NCBI GenBank assembly: GCA_944392155.1
Contig: CALXVR010000009.1
Span: 1-51,118 of the forward strand
Source of the DNA: an uncultured Alphaproteobacteria bacterium
GTDB lineage: Bacteria > Pseudomonadota > Alphaproteobacteria > RF32 > CAG-239
DNA: 51,118 nt
Direction of reading: 5' to 3'
The translations under genes were made by a program, and so were the position numbers. Positions 8,732 to 18,321 of the stretch are shown here, piece after piece; within the stretch, counting starts at the first letter, position 1; each line of letters begins with the position of its first letter. The notes below the pieces were generated by a model. That model was not told the DNA's origin and made no database searches. It saw nothing but the letters and a program-made list of their open reading frames with translations.

Positions 8732-9676
8732 ATGAAATATGCATTTGTGTTTCCCGGACAAGGTTCTCAATTTGTCGGCATGGGAAAAGAGTTGGCAGAA
8801 AACTTTAAGTCTGCCAAAGAGGTATTTCAGGAAGTTAACGATGCTCTTTCTCAAGATTTGTTTAAGCTGATGGTGGAAGGTCCGGAAAGCGAACTGACCC
8901 TGACAGCTAATGCTCAGCCCGCATTGATGGCTAATTCAATAGCTGTTTTGCGCGTGTTGGAGAAAGATTTTGGCGTTAACCTCAAAGACAAGGTTTCATT
9001 CGTGGCCGGACATTCGCTCGGTGAATATTCCGCCGCTTGCGCCGCAGGTGTATTTTCTTTGGAAGATACGGCAAAATTATTGCGTATCCGCGGTGATGCA
9101 ATGCAAAAGGCCGTTCCCGTCGGCGTTGGCGGAATGGCTGCGGTTATGGGCGTTTCTTTCCAAGATGTTCAGGCTTTGGCAGAGGCTTGTGCCGATGCTG
9201 ATAATGTTTGCGTTGCGGCTAATGATAATGCCGATGGTCAAGTTGTGTTATCCGGACATTTGAAAGCAATTGAAAAAGCTGTTGAAATTGCTTCAGAGTT
9301 TGGTGCTAAAAGATGTATCAAACTTCCGGTCAGCGCACCTTTCCATAGCCCTTTGATGCAGCCTGCCGCTGAGGTTATGGCTCGGGCTTTGATGCAGGTT
9401 GAAGCTCATGATGCTCAAGTTCCGTTGATTGCAAATGTTTTGGCTTCAGCTATCAGCGACCACAAAGAGATTGTTAAGCATTTGGTTGAGCAAGTTACCG
9501 GTTCCGTTCGTTGGCGCGAAAGCGTTATTTATATGAAAGAACAAGGTGTTACTGATGTCGCTGAACTCGGTGCGGGTAAGGTTTTGACTAATATTATTAA
9601 GAGAAGCGACAAAGAAATGAATGCTTTTTCTGTCGGAAATGCCGCTGAAATTGAAGAATTAGCTAAGAATTTATAA
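8732..9676 (+). CDS. fabD: Malonyl-CoA:ACP S-malonyltransferase
   Basis: FabD transfers malonyl from CoA to acyl carrier protein, supplying fatty-acid elongation. The 314-residue protein shows MKYAFVFPGQGSQFVGMGKEL, the nucleophile elbow GHSLG with Ser95, and the downstream SAPFHSPLM carrying the catalytic His. The ATG at 8732 follows GAAGG by eight bases; the longer frame from 8699 lacks a ribosome site. fabG follows 12 bp later. Confidence 0.96.
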   Translation: MKYAFVFPGQGSQFVGMGKELAENFKSAKEVFQEVNDALSQDLFKLMVEGPESELTLTANAQPALMANSIAVLRVLEKDFGVNLKDKVSFVAGHSLGEYSAACAAGVFSLEDTAKLLRIRGDAMQKAVPVGVGGMAAVMGVSFQDVQALAEACADADNVCVAANDNADGQVVLSGHLKAIEKAVEIASEFGAKRCIKLPVSAPFHSPLMQPAAEVMARALMQVEAHDAQVPLIANVLASAISDHKEIVKHLVEQVTGSVRWRESVIYMKEQGVTDVAELGAGKVLTNIIKRSDKEMNAFSVGNAAEIEELAKNL

Positions 9677-9688
9677 GGAGACAACAAG

Positions 9689-10426
9689 ATGTTTGAATTG
9701 CATGATAAAGTAGCTCTTATTACCGGTGCTGCCGGTGGCTTGGGTGATAAAATTGCCCGCACCTTGCATAAGCAAGGTGCAACTTTGGCTTTGACCGATA
9801 TGCGTGAAGAGCCGATGCTCAAGCTTAAAGAAGAGTTAGGTGACCGCGTTGAGGTTTTCACCGCTAATTTGACCAATGCCGAAGATGTTAAGAATTTGGT
9901 TGCTAACGTTGAGGCTAAATTGGGTCGTATTGATATTTTGGTTAACAATGCCGGTTTGACACGCGACAATTTGTTTATGCGTATGAGTGATGAAGATTGG
10001 CAGTTGGTTTTGGATGTTAACCTTTCTGCCGGATTTAAGCTGGCTAAGGCTGCCGTTCGCGGTATGATGAAACGTCGTTTCGGTCGTATTATCGGTATTG
10101 CTTCCGTTGTCGGCGTTACGGGTAATGCCGGACAAGCCAACTATTCTGCTTCCAAAGCCGGTATGATTGCGATGAACAAATGTTTGGCTCAGGAAGTAGG
10201 CTCTCGCGGTATTACGGTTAACTCTATCGCTCCGGGCTTTATCAGAACTCCGATGACCGATGTTTTGCCTGATGATGTTAAGGCCGCTTTGTTGGCAAAA
10301 ATTCCGGAAGGAAAACTCGGTGAGGCTCAGGATATTGCCAATGTGGTTGCTTTCTTGGCTTCTGACGAGGCGCAGTATATTACGGGTCAAACCATCAATA
10401 TCAACGGTGGTATGGCTATGATCTAA
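9689..10426 (+). CDS. fabG: 3-oxoacyl-[ACP] reductase
   Basis: FabG is the NADPH-dependent short-chain dehydrogenase that reduces beta-ketoacyl-ACP. The 245-residue sequence has the cofactor motif TGAAGGLG (12-19), NNAG (86-89) and the catalytic Asn111, Ser139, Tyr152 and Lys156 (in YSASK). It is paired with fabD, but the usual acpP-fabF continuation is missing: a terminator follows directly. Confidence 0.96.
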   Translation: MFELHDKVALITGAAGGLGDKIARTLHKQGATLALTDMREEPMLKLKEELGDRVEVFTANLTNAEDVKNLVANVEAKLGRIDILVNNAGLTRDNLFMRMSDEDWQLVLDVNLSAGFKLAKAAVRGMMKRRFGRIIGIASVVGVTGNAGQANYSASKAGMIAMNKCLAQEVGSRGITVNSIAPGFIRTPMTDVLPDDVKAALLAKIPEGKLGEAQDIANVVAFLASDEAQYITGQTININGGMAMI

Positions 10427-10447
10427 GCCTGATAAGGTTTTGAAGAT

Positions 10448-10478
10448 AAACCGCTCGGTTTTCGGGCGGTTTTTTTTA
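10448..10478 (+). terminator. Terminator of fabD-fabG
   Basis: AACCGCTCG pairs with CGGGCGGTT (one G-T pair) around a GTTTT-type loop and is followed by eight T. Confidence 0.88.
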
Positions 10479-10552
10479 TGAAAAGATAAAAAAAGCTGGA
10501 TTTTTTCTGAATGTGTGGTATATGTATTGACAATATCGGGAAAAATTATTGG

Positions 10553-10579
10553 AAAGTGGGGTCAAAACCCCGCTTTTTT
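10553..10579 (+). promoter_or_regulatory. Terminator-like hairpin in the rimP leader (candidate attenuator)
   Basis: AAAGTGGGG (10553-10561) pairs with CCCCGCTTT (10568-10576) around TCAAAA and runs into six T, then the rimP ribosome site begins within a few bases. A TTGACA at 10527-10532 and TATATG at 10519-10524 are possible promoter pieces upstream, neither complete. Premature terminators ahead of rimP operons have been described in other bacteria; the position here fits that arrangement. Confidence 0.7.
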
Positions 10580-10595
10580 GTTAAGGAAAAAAAGA

Positions 10596-11099
10596 ATGCA
10601 GAATAAACATCCATTGGAGGATATGCTTACGCCGGTCATTAATCAGCTTGGTTTTGACGTGGTTCGTATTTTGACAATCGGTCAGAAGAATCCGACATTG
10701 CAGATTATGATTGAGCGTAAGGACCGCACGGATATTGTCGTTGATGACTGCGCAACGGTAAGTCGTGCAGTTTCGGATATCTTAGATGAAAAAGACCCCA
10801 TTAAAGATCAATATAATTTGGAGGTTAGTTCTCCGGGGTTAGATCGTCCTTTGACAAAAGCTGAGCATTTTCAACGTTTTGTCGGTTATGAGGCAAAGAT
10901 TGAAACTTCGGTTGAGGTGGATGCTCGCAAGCGCTTTAAGGGGAGAATCCTCTCTTTGGATGACAAAGAAAATATTCATTTTGATATGGACGGTAAAGAA
11001 TGGGTTATTCCGTTTGAAGCTGTTTCTAAGGCAAAACTATTGATTACGGATGAGCTTTTGGCAAAGTATGCTGAAACTCATCCCGAAATTGAACTTTAA
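10596..11099 (+). CDS. rimP: Ribosome maturation factor RimP
   Basis: RimP assists 30S assembly. The 167-residue protein shows the family core: LEDMLTPVINQLGFDVVRI, VDDCATVSRAVSDILDE, YNLEVSSPGLDRPLT and the C-terminal Sm-like barrel (KRFKGRILSLDDKENIHFDMDGKEWVIPFEAVSKAKL). The ATG at 10596 follows AAGGA by eight bases; an in-frame extension from 10515 would read through the terminator hairpin and is rejected. It opens the rimP-nusA-ylxR-infB-rbfA operon. Confidence 0.95.
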   Translation: MQNKHPLEDMLTPVINQLGFDVVRILTIGQKNPTLQIMIERKDRTDIVVDDCATVSRAVSDILDEKDPIKDQYNLEVSSPGLDRPLTKAEHFQRFVGYEAKIETSVEVDARKRFKGRILSLDDKENIHFDMDGKEWVIPFEAVSKAKLLITDELLAKYAETHPEIEL

Positions 11100-11127
11100 T
11101 TCTAACGACTTAATGTAAGAGGACAAA

Positions 11128-12645
11128 ATGCAAAATATCGAAAATATGCCCAGACCTGAAATTATTCTTGTGGCTGATACGGTTGCCAGAGAAAAAAATA
11201 TTGATAAGGAAGACGTATTTACAGCTATGGAAGTAGCTATTCAGAAGGCCGGTCGTTCAAAATATGGTTTTGAACATGATATCAGAGCTAATATTGACCG
11301 CAAGACAGGGGCTATTTCTTTGGCTCGTTATCGTGAAGTGGTTGAAGGTCCGGAGAATGTTGAAAACGAAGTTACACAGCTGACTTTGGAAGATGCTAAG
11401 ATGTATGATGCCAATGCAAAAGTCGGTGATTTTATTATTGACCAATTGCCTCCGATTGACTTTGGGCGTATTGCCGCTCAGACTGCTAAACAGGTTATTG
11501 TGCAGAAGGTTCGTGATGCTGAGCGTAATAAACAGTTTGAAGAATATAAAGAAAAAATCGGTACGATTGTTAATGGTACAATCAAAAGAATTGAGTTCGG
11601 TAATGTGATTTTGGATATTGGCAAAACCGAAGCTATTTTGCGCCGCGATGAGATTATTCCGCGGGAAAAGTTCAAAAACGGAGATCGTGTTCGCGCTTAT
11701 GTTTTGGATGTTCGTCGTGAGAATAAGGGACCTCAAGTATTCTTGTCTCGTACTTGTCCGGAATTTATGGCTAAATTGTTTACGCAAGAAGTTCCCGAGA
11801 TTTATGACGGTATTGTCAAAATTATGGGCGTGGCTCGTGATCCGGGTTCTAAAGCAAAAATTGCCGTTAAGACAGATGATATGACGATTGATCCGGTTGG
11901 CGCTTGCGTCGGTTTGCGCGGTATTCGTGTTCAGGCCGTTGTTACAGAGTTGCAAGGCGAGAAGATTGATATTGTTCCTTATTCCGAGGATAAGGCTCAA
12001 TATATCGTAAGCGCTTTGGCTCCGGCAGAAGTTACCAAAGTTGTTTTGGATGAAGAAAATAACCGTATTGAGGCTGTTGTTCCGCAAGAACAATTCTCTT
12101 TGGCTATTGGTCGTCGCGGTCAGAATGTTAAACTTGCTTCTCAGTTATTGGGTTGTGACATTGATGTCTTGACCGAAGAGCAAGAGCAAGAGCGTCGTTC
12201 AAACGAAAATAAGGTTCGTTCGCAACGCTTTATGGAAGCTTTGGATGTTGATGAGATGATTGCTCATCTGTTGATTGCCGAAGGTTTCTCAACCGTAGAT
12301 GAAGTTGCTATGGTTTCTTTGAGTGAATTGGCCGAGATTGAAGGCTTTGATGAGGATGTTGCTGCTGAGTTGCAGAAACGCGCCAAAGATTTCGTTGCTA
12401 AACGTAATGAAGAATTTGCTAAGAAGAGTAAAAATCTTGGTATCGATGAGCAGCTTAAGACGATTGAAGGTCTGGATCAGGATATGATTTTGACTTTGGC
12501 AGACAAAGGTGTTAAAACTTTGGATGATTTGGCTGATTTGGCTGCCGATGAGTTGATGGAAATGCTTGGCGAGAATGTTCTCTCCGAGGTTGAAGCAAAC
12601 CGGATTATTATGAAAGCCAGAGAACACTGGTTTACGGAAGAATAA
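11128..12645 (+). CDS. nusA: Transcription termination/antitermination protein NusA
   Basis: The 505-residue protein binds RNA polymerase and modulates pausing, termination and antitermination. Its parts appear in order: the polymerase-binding N domain (to about 125), an S1 domain (GTIVNGTIKRIEFGNVILDIG), two KH domains (about 220-350, including AIGRRGQNVKLASQL) and two C-terminal helix-hairpin-helix acidic repeats (VDEMIAHLLIAEGFSTVDEVA; LADKGVKTLDDLADLA). AGAGGACA precedes the ATG. Confidence 0.97.
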   Translation: MQNIENMPRPEIILVADTVAREKNIDKEDVFTAMEVAIQKAGRSKYGFEHDIRANIDRKTGAISLARYREVVEGPENVENEVTQLTLEDAKMYDANAKVGDFIIDQLPPIDFGRIAAQTAKQVIVQKVRDAERNKQFEEYKEKIGTIVNGTIKRIEFGNVILDIGKTEAILRRDEIIPREKFKNGDRVRAYVLDVRRENKGPQVFLSRTCPEFMAKLFTQEVPEIYDGIVKIMGVARDPGSKAKIAVKTDDMTIDPVGACVGLRGIRVQAVVTELQGEKIDIVPYSEDKAQYIVSALAPAEVTKVVLDEENNRIEAVVPQEQFSLAIGRRGQNVKLASQLLGCDIDVLTEEQEQERRSNENKVRSQRFMEALDVDEMIAHLLIAEGFSTVDEVAMVSLSELAEIEGFDEDVAAELQKRAKDFVAKRNEEFAKKSKNLGIDEQLKTIEGLDQDMILTLADKGVKTLDDLADLAADELMEMLGENVLSEVEANRIIMKAREHWFTEE

Positions 12646-12662
12646 AGTTATGGGGTGAGAGT

Positions 12663-12700
12663 GATTTTCGGAGGGGATAAGTTTTACCGCTCCGAAAATC
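12663..12700 (+). promoter_or_regulatory. Perfect 11-bp hairpin in the nusA-ylxR gap
   Basis: GATTTTCGGAG (12663-12673) pairs exactly with CTCCGAAAATC (12690-12700) around a 16-nt loop. No T-tract follows, so it is not a terminator. It could be a processing or binding site that partitions the operon mRNA. Confidence 0.6.
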
Positions 12701-12739
12701 CTCTATCCTTATAATTTTAAGATTTTGGGCCGAAGGAAA

Positions 12740-13312
12740 ATGAAACAAGAAACGGAAAATCGCAAATGTATTGTTTGCGGAGAGGTAAAGGAAAAAGAGC
12801 AGTTATTGCGCTTTACCTTGACGCCGGACAACCAAATTGTCCCGGATTTTAAGAAAAAGTTGCCGGGAAAGGGAATCTATGTTTCTGTTTCTAAGGCAGC
12901 GTTGCAAAAGGCCGTTGAGAAGAATTTGTTTGCAAAAGCTGTGAAAAAAAATGTTAAAGTTAGTGCGGATTTGGTTCAAACCATAGAAAATATGCTTAAG
13001 AAAAAAGGTTTGGAGTCAATCTGTCTGGCTAAGAAGGCCGGAGATTTGATTACCGGCTTTGAAAAAGTGAGCGAAAAAATTAAACATGGTAAAATTGCTT
13101 TCTTGGTTGAGGCTGTTGATGCCGGAGTTGACGGACATCAAAAAATGGTTGCCGTTGCTAAGGATTTGGATGTTTTTGCTCTGTATAGTGTTGAGGAGTT
13201 GGATAAGGCATTAGATAGGGTTAATACGGTTCATGCAGCTTTGCTGAAGGGTAGTATGGCAGGTTTGGTTCGTACAGATTTGGTTCGGTTGCAAAGTTTT
13301 TTGAATGCTTAA
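12740..13312 (+). CDS. ylxR: YlxR (RnpM)-L7Ae two-domain RNA-binding protein
   Basis: An N-terminal YlxR/DUF448 domain ([18 protein letters not shown] ... [26 protein letters not shown]) is joined to a C-terminal L7Ae/L30e-like domain ([36 protein letters not shown]). This domain pairing is usual for the nusA-infB gap of Alphaproteobacteria. In Bacillus the YlxR protein binds the RNase P RNA. The ATG at 12740 has AAGGA only two to three bases upstream, an unusually short spacing; the alternative TTG at 12725 has no ribosome site. Confidence 0.9.
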   Translation: MKQETENRKCIVCGEVKEKEQLLRFTLTPDNQIVPDFKKKLPGKGIYVSVSKAALQKAVEKNLFAKAVKKNVKVSADLVQTIENMLKKKGLESICLAKKAGDLITGFEKVSEKIKHGKIAFLVEAVDAGVDGHQKMVAVAKDLDVFALYSVEELDKALDRVNTVHAALLKGSMAGLVRTDLVRLQSFLNA

Positions 13313-13343
13313 TTTTATGAAAAAAGATGGAGTTACATACGGA

Positions 13344-15827
13344 ATGACACAAGATAATGCAAACGGTAAATTAACATTATCAGGAAAATCGACACTTACG
13401 CTTAAAAATTTGGGTGATGCTTCCAAAGCGCATAATCATGACGGAAAAAAGTTTGTGCAGGTTGAGGTTCGGAAAAAAAGAATTATAAGTCCGGTGGCTC
13501 AGCGCGAACAAAAAGTTGAGATTGATGAGGCTACTGCTCAAAAATTAAAACTTATTGCCGAAGCAAAAGAGCATGAAGCTCGTCGTCGTCAGGAAGAAGA
13601 AGAGCGCGAGAAAGAGCGTGCGCGCCAGAGAGAACAAGAAGAGCAAGAGCGCCAGCAAAAAGAAAAGGAAGAAGCTGAGCGTAAAGCTGCTGAAGCTGAG
13701 GCTAAAGCTAAAGCAGATGCTGAGCGCAAGGAAGAAGCTGCCGCGGAAGAAAAATTCAAAGTTAAAAAGTCTAAAGATTATGATGATGAAGACGAAGATG
13801 AGGATGATGAGGAAGAATATCGCGGTAAGAAGTTTAAGAAAGCTTCTTCTTCCGAAAAGCCTTTAACTCGTGAAGAGACTTTTGAGCAAGAACGCAAAAA
13901 AATTATGAAGCGTAGCTTTGAGCCGCAACGTCGCGGTGGTAAAGTTAATTTGCATAACATCGGTTCAGTGGATGATGATGACGATGATTATGGTTTCGGG
14001 GCTCCGAGACGCCGCTTCAAGAAAAAGCAACCTAAGCCGGTTCAGCAACAGCAACAGCCGCAAGAAAAAATCATTAAAGATGTGGTTGTGCCCGAGATTA
14101 TTACGGTTCAGGAATTGGCCAACCGTATGGCTGAAAAAAGTGCCGATGTTATTAAAAAATTAATGTCTTTGGGGGTTATGGCTACCATTAACCAACCGAT
14201 AGACGGAGATACGGCGCAAATCGTGGTTGAAGAAATGGGTCACAGAGTTAAGCGTGTGGCTGACAGCGATGTTGAACAAGGTTTGAAGGGCGGTGAGGAT
14301 AAACCAGAGGATATGAAGCCAAGAGCTCCCGTAGTTACGGTTATGGGACACGTTGACCATGGTAAAACTTCGTTGTTGGATGCTTTGCGTGAGACAAACG
14401 TGGCATCTCATGAGGCCGGCGGCATTACGCAGCATATCGGTGCTTATCAGATTACGGTTAAGACCGGAGATAAGATTACATTTATTGATACTCCGGGTCA
14501 CGAAGCATTTTCCGAGATGCGTGCGCGTGGTGCGAAGGTTACGGATATTGTGGTTTTGGTTGTTGCCGCTAATGACGGAATTATGCCGCAAACCATTGAA
14601 GCTATTCGTCATGCTCAGGCAGCGGAAGTGCCGATTGTTGTTGCAATTAACAAAATTGACTTGCCGGGTGCTGATCCGATGAAGGTTAAGACAGCGTTGT
14701 TGCAACATGGTATTGCCGTTGAAGAGCTTGGCGGTGAATGTTTGTGTGCCGAAGTTTCTGCTAAAAAGCGTATTAATATTGATAAGTTGGTTGAAGCTAT
14801 TTTGTTGCAAGCTGAAATTTTGGATTTGAAAGCTAACCCGAATCGTAAGGCAGAAGGTGCGGTTATTGAAGCCAAAATGGAAAAAGGCCGCGGTTCGGTT
14901 GCTACCGTTTTGGTTCAGAAAGGTACGCTTCATGTCGGTGATATTGTTATTGCCGGTAAGGAGTGGGGACGTGTTCGCGCCATGTTTAATGAAATGGGCA
15001 AGAAGATGTCTGAAGCTGAGCCAGCAACTCCGGTTGAGGTTCTTGGTTTGCAAGGAACACCGGCCGCCGGTGATGACTTTATTGTTGTTGCCGATGAAAA
15101 CCAGGCTAAGGAAGTTACGGGTTATCGTATCCGCAAAGAGCGTGATGCTAAGTTGGTTAAGAGCGCTAAATCGGCCATGGAGCAGATGCTTGACAAGATT
15201 AAGTCCGGTGAAGTTAAGCATTTGCCGGTTATTATCAAAGCTGATGTTCAGGGTTCTATTGAGGCTATTGAAGGCACGATTACCAAGCTTTCCAATGATG
15301 AAGTCAGTGTTCAAATCTTGCACTCTGCCGTCGGTCCGATTTCTGATTCCGATGTTACATTGGCTAAAGCATCCAATGCCTTTATTATCGGCTTTAATGT
15401 TCGTGCCATTCCGCATGCGCGTGATATGGCGCGGCAGGATGGCGTAGATATTCGTTACTACTCAATTATTTATGATGTGGCTGATGATATTAAGAAGGCT
15501 TTGGAAGGAATGCTTTCACCTGAACTCAAAGAAAAGATTTTGGGTTATGCCGAAATTCGAAACGTCTTTAATATTACTGGTGTTGGTAAGGTTGCCGGTT
15601 GTATGGTTACCGAAGGTTTGGTTAAGCGCGGAGCTAAGGTTAGATTGCTGCGTGATAACGTGGTTATTCATGACGGTGCGCTTGGTCAGCTTAAACGCTT
15701 CAAAGATGACGTTAAGGAAGTTAAAGACGGCTATGAGTGCGGTATGAGTTTTGAAAACTATAACGACATTCAGGTTGGCGACTTTATTGAATGTTATGAA
15801 ATTGAATCTATTGCTGCGAAGCTCTAA
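13344..15827 (+). CDS. infB: Translation initiation factor IF-2
   Basis: IF-2 is the GTPase that places initiator tRNA on the ribosome. From the ATG at 13344 it is 827 residues. A long charged N-terminal region includes Glu/Arg-rich helices and runs of Asp/Glu; an IF2_N segment precedes the G domain (GHVDHGKT near 335, DTPGHEAF near 382, NKID near 436) and domains II to IV. GGAG lies 11 bases before this ATG. In-frame ATGs at 13305 and 13317 lack a ribosome site but would give overlap coupling with ylxR, so the exact start is uncertain. Confidence 0.96.
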   Translation: MTQDNANGKLTLSGKSTLTLKNLGDASKAHNHDGKKFVQVEVRKKRIISPVAQREQKVEIDEATAQKLKLIAEAKEHEARRRQEEEEREKERARQREQEEQERQQKEKEEAERKAAEAEAKAKADAERKEEAAAEEKFKVKKSKDYDDEDEDEDDEEEYRGKKFKKASSSEKPLTREETFEQERKKIMKRSFEPQRRGGKVNLHNIGSVDDDDDDYGFGAPRRRFKKKQPKPVQQQQQPQEKIIKDVVVPEIITVQELANRMAEKSADVIKKLMSLGVMATINQPIDGDTAQIVVEEMGHRVKRVADSDVEQGLKGGEDKPEDMKPRAPVVTVMGHVDHGKTSLLDALRETNVASHEAGGITQHIGAYQITVKTGDKITFIDTPGHEAFSEMRARGAKVTDIVVLVVAANDGIMPQTIEAIRHAQAAEVPIVVAINKIDLPGADPMKVKTALLQHGIAVEELGGECLCAEVSAKKRINIDKLVEAILLQAEILDLKANPNRKAEGAVIEAKMEKGRGSVATVLVQKGTLHVGDIVIAGKEWGRVRAMFNEMGKKMSEAEPATPVEVLGLQGTPAAGDDFIVVADENQAKEVTGYRIRKERDAKLVKSAKSAMEQMLDKIKSGEVKHLPVIIKADVQGSIEAIEGTITKLSNDEVSVQILHSAVGPISDSDVTLAKASNAFIIGFNVRAIPHARDMARQDGVDIRYYSIIYDVADDIKKALEGMLSPELKEKILGYAEIRNVFNITGVGKVAGCMVTEGLVKRGAKVRLLRDNVVIHDGALGQLKRFKDDVKEVKDGYECGMSFENYNDIQVGDFIECYEIESIAAKL

Positions 15828-15849
15828 GTGATTTGAAAGGATAAGAGTT

Positions 15850-16230
15850 ATGGCTGATAAGGAACCATCTCAAAGACAACTTCGTGTCGGGCAAGAGATT
15901 AAGAAGATTTTGGCCGGAGAGATTGAGCGCGGTTTAGTGCGTAATCTGGAAGGGATAGATGCTCTTGTTACAATTATGGAGGTTCGGGTTGCTCCGGATT
16001 TGAAATATGCCAATGTATATTTCATTACTTCCGTTAATGAGAAGAATGAGGAAGTACGTGAGGCATTGCAGCTCGCCGCCAACCATTTTCGCAAGCTTAT
16101 CGGAGCCAGAATGGAGTTGCGTTATGCGCCGGAGCTAAACTTTAGAATTGATACAAGTTTTGCTGAAGTGGCTAAGATGGAGCGTTTGCTGCGAGACCCC
16201 AAAGTGGCGCAAGATTTGAAAAAAGCATAA
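15850..16230 (+). CDS. rbfA: 30S ribosome-binding factor A
   Basis: RbfA binds maturing 30S subunits and helps process the 16S 5' end. The 126-residue protein shows the family landmarks QLRVGQEIKKILAGEIERG, TIMEVRVAPDLKYANVYFIT and RMELRYAPELNFRIDTSF. An AAAGGA ribosome site follows the infB stop, with a 22-bp gap between genes. A terminator follows immediately. Confidence 0.95.
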   Translation: MADKEPSQRQLRVGQEIKKILAGEIERGLVRNLEGIDALVTIMEVRVAPDLKYANVYFITSVNEKNEEVREALQLAANHFRKLIGARMELRYAPELNFRIDTSFAEVAKMERLLRDPKVAQDLKKA

Positions 16231-16237
16231 AAAATTG

Positions 16238-16267
16238 GGCAACATCAAAAATGTTGCCTTATTTTTT
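16238..16267 (+). terminator. Terminator after rbfA
   Basis: GGCAACAT (16238-16245) pairs perfectly with ATGTTGCC (16251-16258) around CAAAA, followed by TTATTTTTT. It separates rbfA from the orphan gene and truB. Confidence 0.88.
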
Positions 16268-16345
16268 GTCTAGTCAAATTGAAAAAATAGTGCTATAAGC
16301 CAAATTTGTTTTTTTTTGATTATTAATGCTAAATTTCATTTATAT

Positions 16346-16891
16346 ATGGAAAGATTATTAGAATGTAGCAAACCTGAAGGAAGTAAGGTTTGTGATAAAG
16401 TAAAACCCAGAATTTTTGATTGGGAAGTTGTTGAACGCTACGATGGTTTGGTTGTTGATAGGAACAGCGCATATCCGCAGATGGTGCTTTATCAGGAAAG
16501 TGGTGAGAAAAAATTTATCGTTATTGAAAGCATTTTGCAACAAGGTCTTTTGATTACGGCTCACGATGAAACAACCGTCTGGACATTTATTCGGTGTAAT
16601 GGTTTGTTCTTGTATATTAAGCCAACTTGTAGGATTCAATATACCAATGGCTATTTTTTTGAAGTATATGAATATGCCGATGGTATTGTTGTATACTTCT
16701 TTAATACAGAAGGAAAAATTACCGGAAGAAAGCTTTTTGATTGCGGCTATCGAAAAAAAGGACGCTGGTTCTTTGAAAATGAAGTTGCAATTTATAAGGT
16801 AGTGATGAAAGATGACCCAATGCGGTTGAGTGTTGTGTTTTATGAACATCAGCCAAGAAGACATTGGTACTGGCCTTTCTGGAAGTTCTGA
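16346..16891 (+). CDS. Orphan protein of unknown function
   Basis: From the ATG at 16346 the product is 181 residues, mostly beta-type, aromatic-rich sequence (VEVYEYADGIVVYFFNTEGKITG-like stretches and a terminal RRHWYWPFWKF), with no signal peptide or clear membrane segment. I recognise no family. A TTG at 16316 would add ten residues. Neither start has a Shine-Dalgarno. The gene sits alone between two strong terminators, splitting the usually contiguous rbfA-truB pair, with an extended -10 (TGCTATAAG, 16291-16299) as its likely promoter. Confidence 0.6.
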   Translation: MERLLECSKPEGSKVCDKVKPRIFDWEVVERYDGLVVDRNSAYPQMVLYQESGEKKFIVIESILQQGLLITAHDETTVWTFIRCNGLFLYIKPTCRIQYTNGYFFEVYEYADGIVVYFFNTEGKITGRKLFDCGYRKKGRWFFENEVAIYKVVMKDDPMRLSVVFYEHQPRRHWYWPFWKF

Positions 16892-16907
16892 AAAAAATTA
16901 AAAAGGC

Positions 16908-16945
16908 AAAGCTCTGTATCTTTTTAGATGCGGAGCTTTTCTTTT
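16908..16945 (+). terminator. Terminator of the 16346 orphan
   Basis: A 13-bp stem (16908-16920 with 16927-16939, two G-T pairs) around TTTTTA is followed by TCTTTT. Confidence 0.85.
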
Positions 16946-16972
16946 GACAAGATAAGAAATTCTGCGTAATCT
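16944..16972 (+). promoter_or_regulatory. Promoter of truB-rpsO
   Basis: TTGACA (16944-16949), 17 bases, TAATCT (16967-16972). It begins within the tail of the preceding terminator and gives truB a leader of about 20 nt. Confidence 0.7.
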
Positions 16973-16997
16973 TGGGAAAAAACATAAAGGAAAGAAT

Positions 16998-17909
16998 ATG
17001 GGAAGGCATAAAAAAGGCGAAGAGATTAACGGTTGGTTGGTGATTGATAAACCCAGAGATATGGGCTCTACAGATGTGGTGAATTTTACCAGACGTTTTT
17101 TTAATGCCAAAAAAAACGGGCATTGCGGAACATTAGACCCGTTTGCAACCGGAGTTTTACCGATTGCTTTCGGGGAGGCAACCAAGCTTATTCCTTATGT
17201 TACGGAAGCGCGCAAAGAATATGAGTTTGTGGTTAAGTGGGGTGAAGCCACATCAACCTCAGATACGGAAGGAGAGGTCATATCCGTTTCTGACAAAGTG
17301 CCGACAAAAGAAGAAATTTTGGGCGTTTTGCCTGAATTTTTAGGCGAAATTGAGCAAGTTCCGCCGGTGTATTCAGCTATAAAAATCAATGGAAAACGAG
17401 CCTATGATTTGGCGCGTAAAGGCGAAGATGTGGTTATGCCTTCGCGAAAGATAAGAATTTATAATTTAGCATTGTTAGAAGAACTTCCGGAGAATCAGGC
17501 GCGGTTTCGGGTAGAATGCTCTAAAGGAACATATATCAGAACACTTGGGCAAGATATTGCCTTAAAACTCGGAACAGTCGGGCATTTGAAAGAGCTTCGG
17601 CGGACAAAATGCGGGAATTTCGGGCTCGATGATGCAATAACGCTTGAAAAATTGAAAAATATGGTGCATAGTAGCACTCCAAATGAAGTTTTGCTTCCGA
17701 TAGAAACATATCTGCGCGACATCGCGGTTATTGCTGTTTCGGAAGCTGATGCAGCCAAACTGAAGTTGGGACAAGGGCTTTCGCCCAAGGCTTATGGCTT
17801 GGACGGCTCGGTTGAGTATGAGGCCGTTGCTACCCATGACGGTAAAATGGTTGCGGTTGTGCGAATCGACAATAGAAAAATTGCTCCGGTTCGTGTGTTT
17901 AATCTTTAA
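16998..17909 (+). CDS. truB: tRNA pseudouridine(55) synthase TruB
   Basis: TruB makes pseudouridine 55 in the T loop of tRNAs. The 303-residue protein has GWLVIDKPRDMGSTDVVNFTRR, the catalytic GTLDPFATG with Asp47, PPVYSAIKINGKRAYDLARKG and a C-terminal PUA-like tail. AAAGGAA lies upstream of the ATG. truB-rpsO-pnp keeps the conserved alphaproteobacterial order. Confidence 0.96.
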   Translation: MGRHKKGEEINGWLVIDKPRDMGSTDVVNFTRRFFNAKKNGHCGTLDPFATGVLPIAFGEATKLIPYVTEARKEYEFVVKWGEATSTSDTEGEVISVSDKVPTKEEILGVLPEFLGEIEQVPPVYSAIKINGKRAYDLARKGEDVVMPSRKIRIYNLALLEELPENQARFRVECSKGTYIRTLGQDIALKLGTVGHLKELRRTKCGNFGLDDAITLEKLKNMVHSSTPNEVLLPIETYLRDIAVIAVSEADAAKLKLGQGLSPKAYGLDGSVEYEAVATHDGKMVAVVRIDNRKIAPVRVFNL

Positions 17910-17926
17910 AATAAAAGGAAAATGTG

Positions 17927-18196
17927 ATGTCGATTACAAATGAACAGAAACAAGAAATTATTAAAAATTTTGGTACAAAGCCGGGCGATACAGGTTCTGC
18001 CGAAGTTCAAATTGCTATCTGGACAACCAGAATTAACAATTTGATTGAACACTTCAATACACACCAGAAAGATTTGCATTCTCGTCTGGGTTTGATGAAA
18101 ATGGTTGGTAAACGCCGCCACCTCTTGGACCACTTGAAATCTAAGAGCGAAGAAAGATATCAGAACATTATTGAAAAACTGAATCTGCGTAAGTAA
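17927..18196 (+). CDS. rpsO: 30S ribosomal protein S15
   Basis: From the ATG at 17927 it has 89 residues, the standard S15 length. The core [24 protein letters not shown] and [14 protein letters not shown] is intact. S15 binds the central domain of 16S rRNA. A GTG three bases earlier would add one residue. AAAGGA lies seven bases upstream. Confidence 0.97.
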   Translation: MSITNEQKQEIIKNFGTKPGDTGSAEVQIAIWTTRINNLIEHFNTHQKDLHSRLGLMKMVGKRRHLLDHLKSKSEERYQNIIEKLNLRK

Positions 18197-18321
18197 GATT
18201 GGTTTATGCAGTATCGGAAGCGGAAAATACAAAAGAGCCAGAAACCATGCAGTAATGCTGCGGTTAGTTTTTCTTTTGGGCGCTTGGGTGTTACGCTTTG
18301 TGCTGTGTCGTAAAATTTTGG

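Noticed and set aside
10515..10595. N-terminal extension of rimP
   Set aside because: It would be translated through a terminator hairpin and lacks family similarity.
11257..12093. 278-codon antisense open frame in nusA
   Set aside because: Mirror of the NusA frame, Asn/Ile-rich, with no recognisable domain.
14160..15416. 418-codon open frame on the minus strand of infB
   Set aside because: It is a shadow of a strongly conserved IF-2 gene, Asn/Arg-rich in composition and without a ribosome site.
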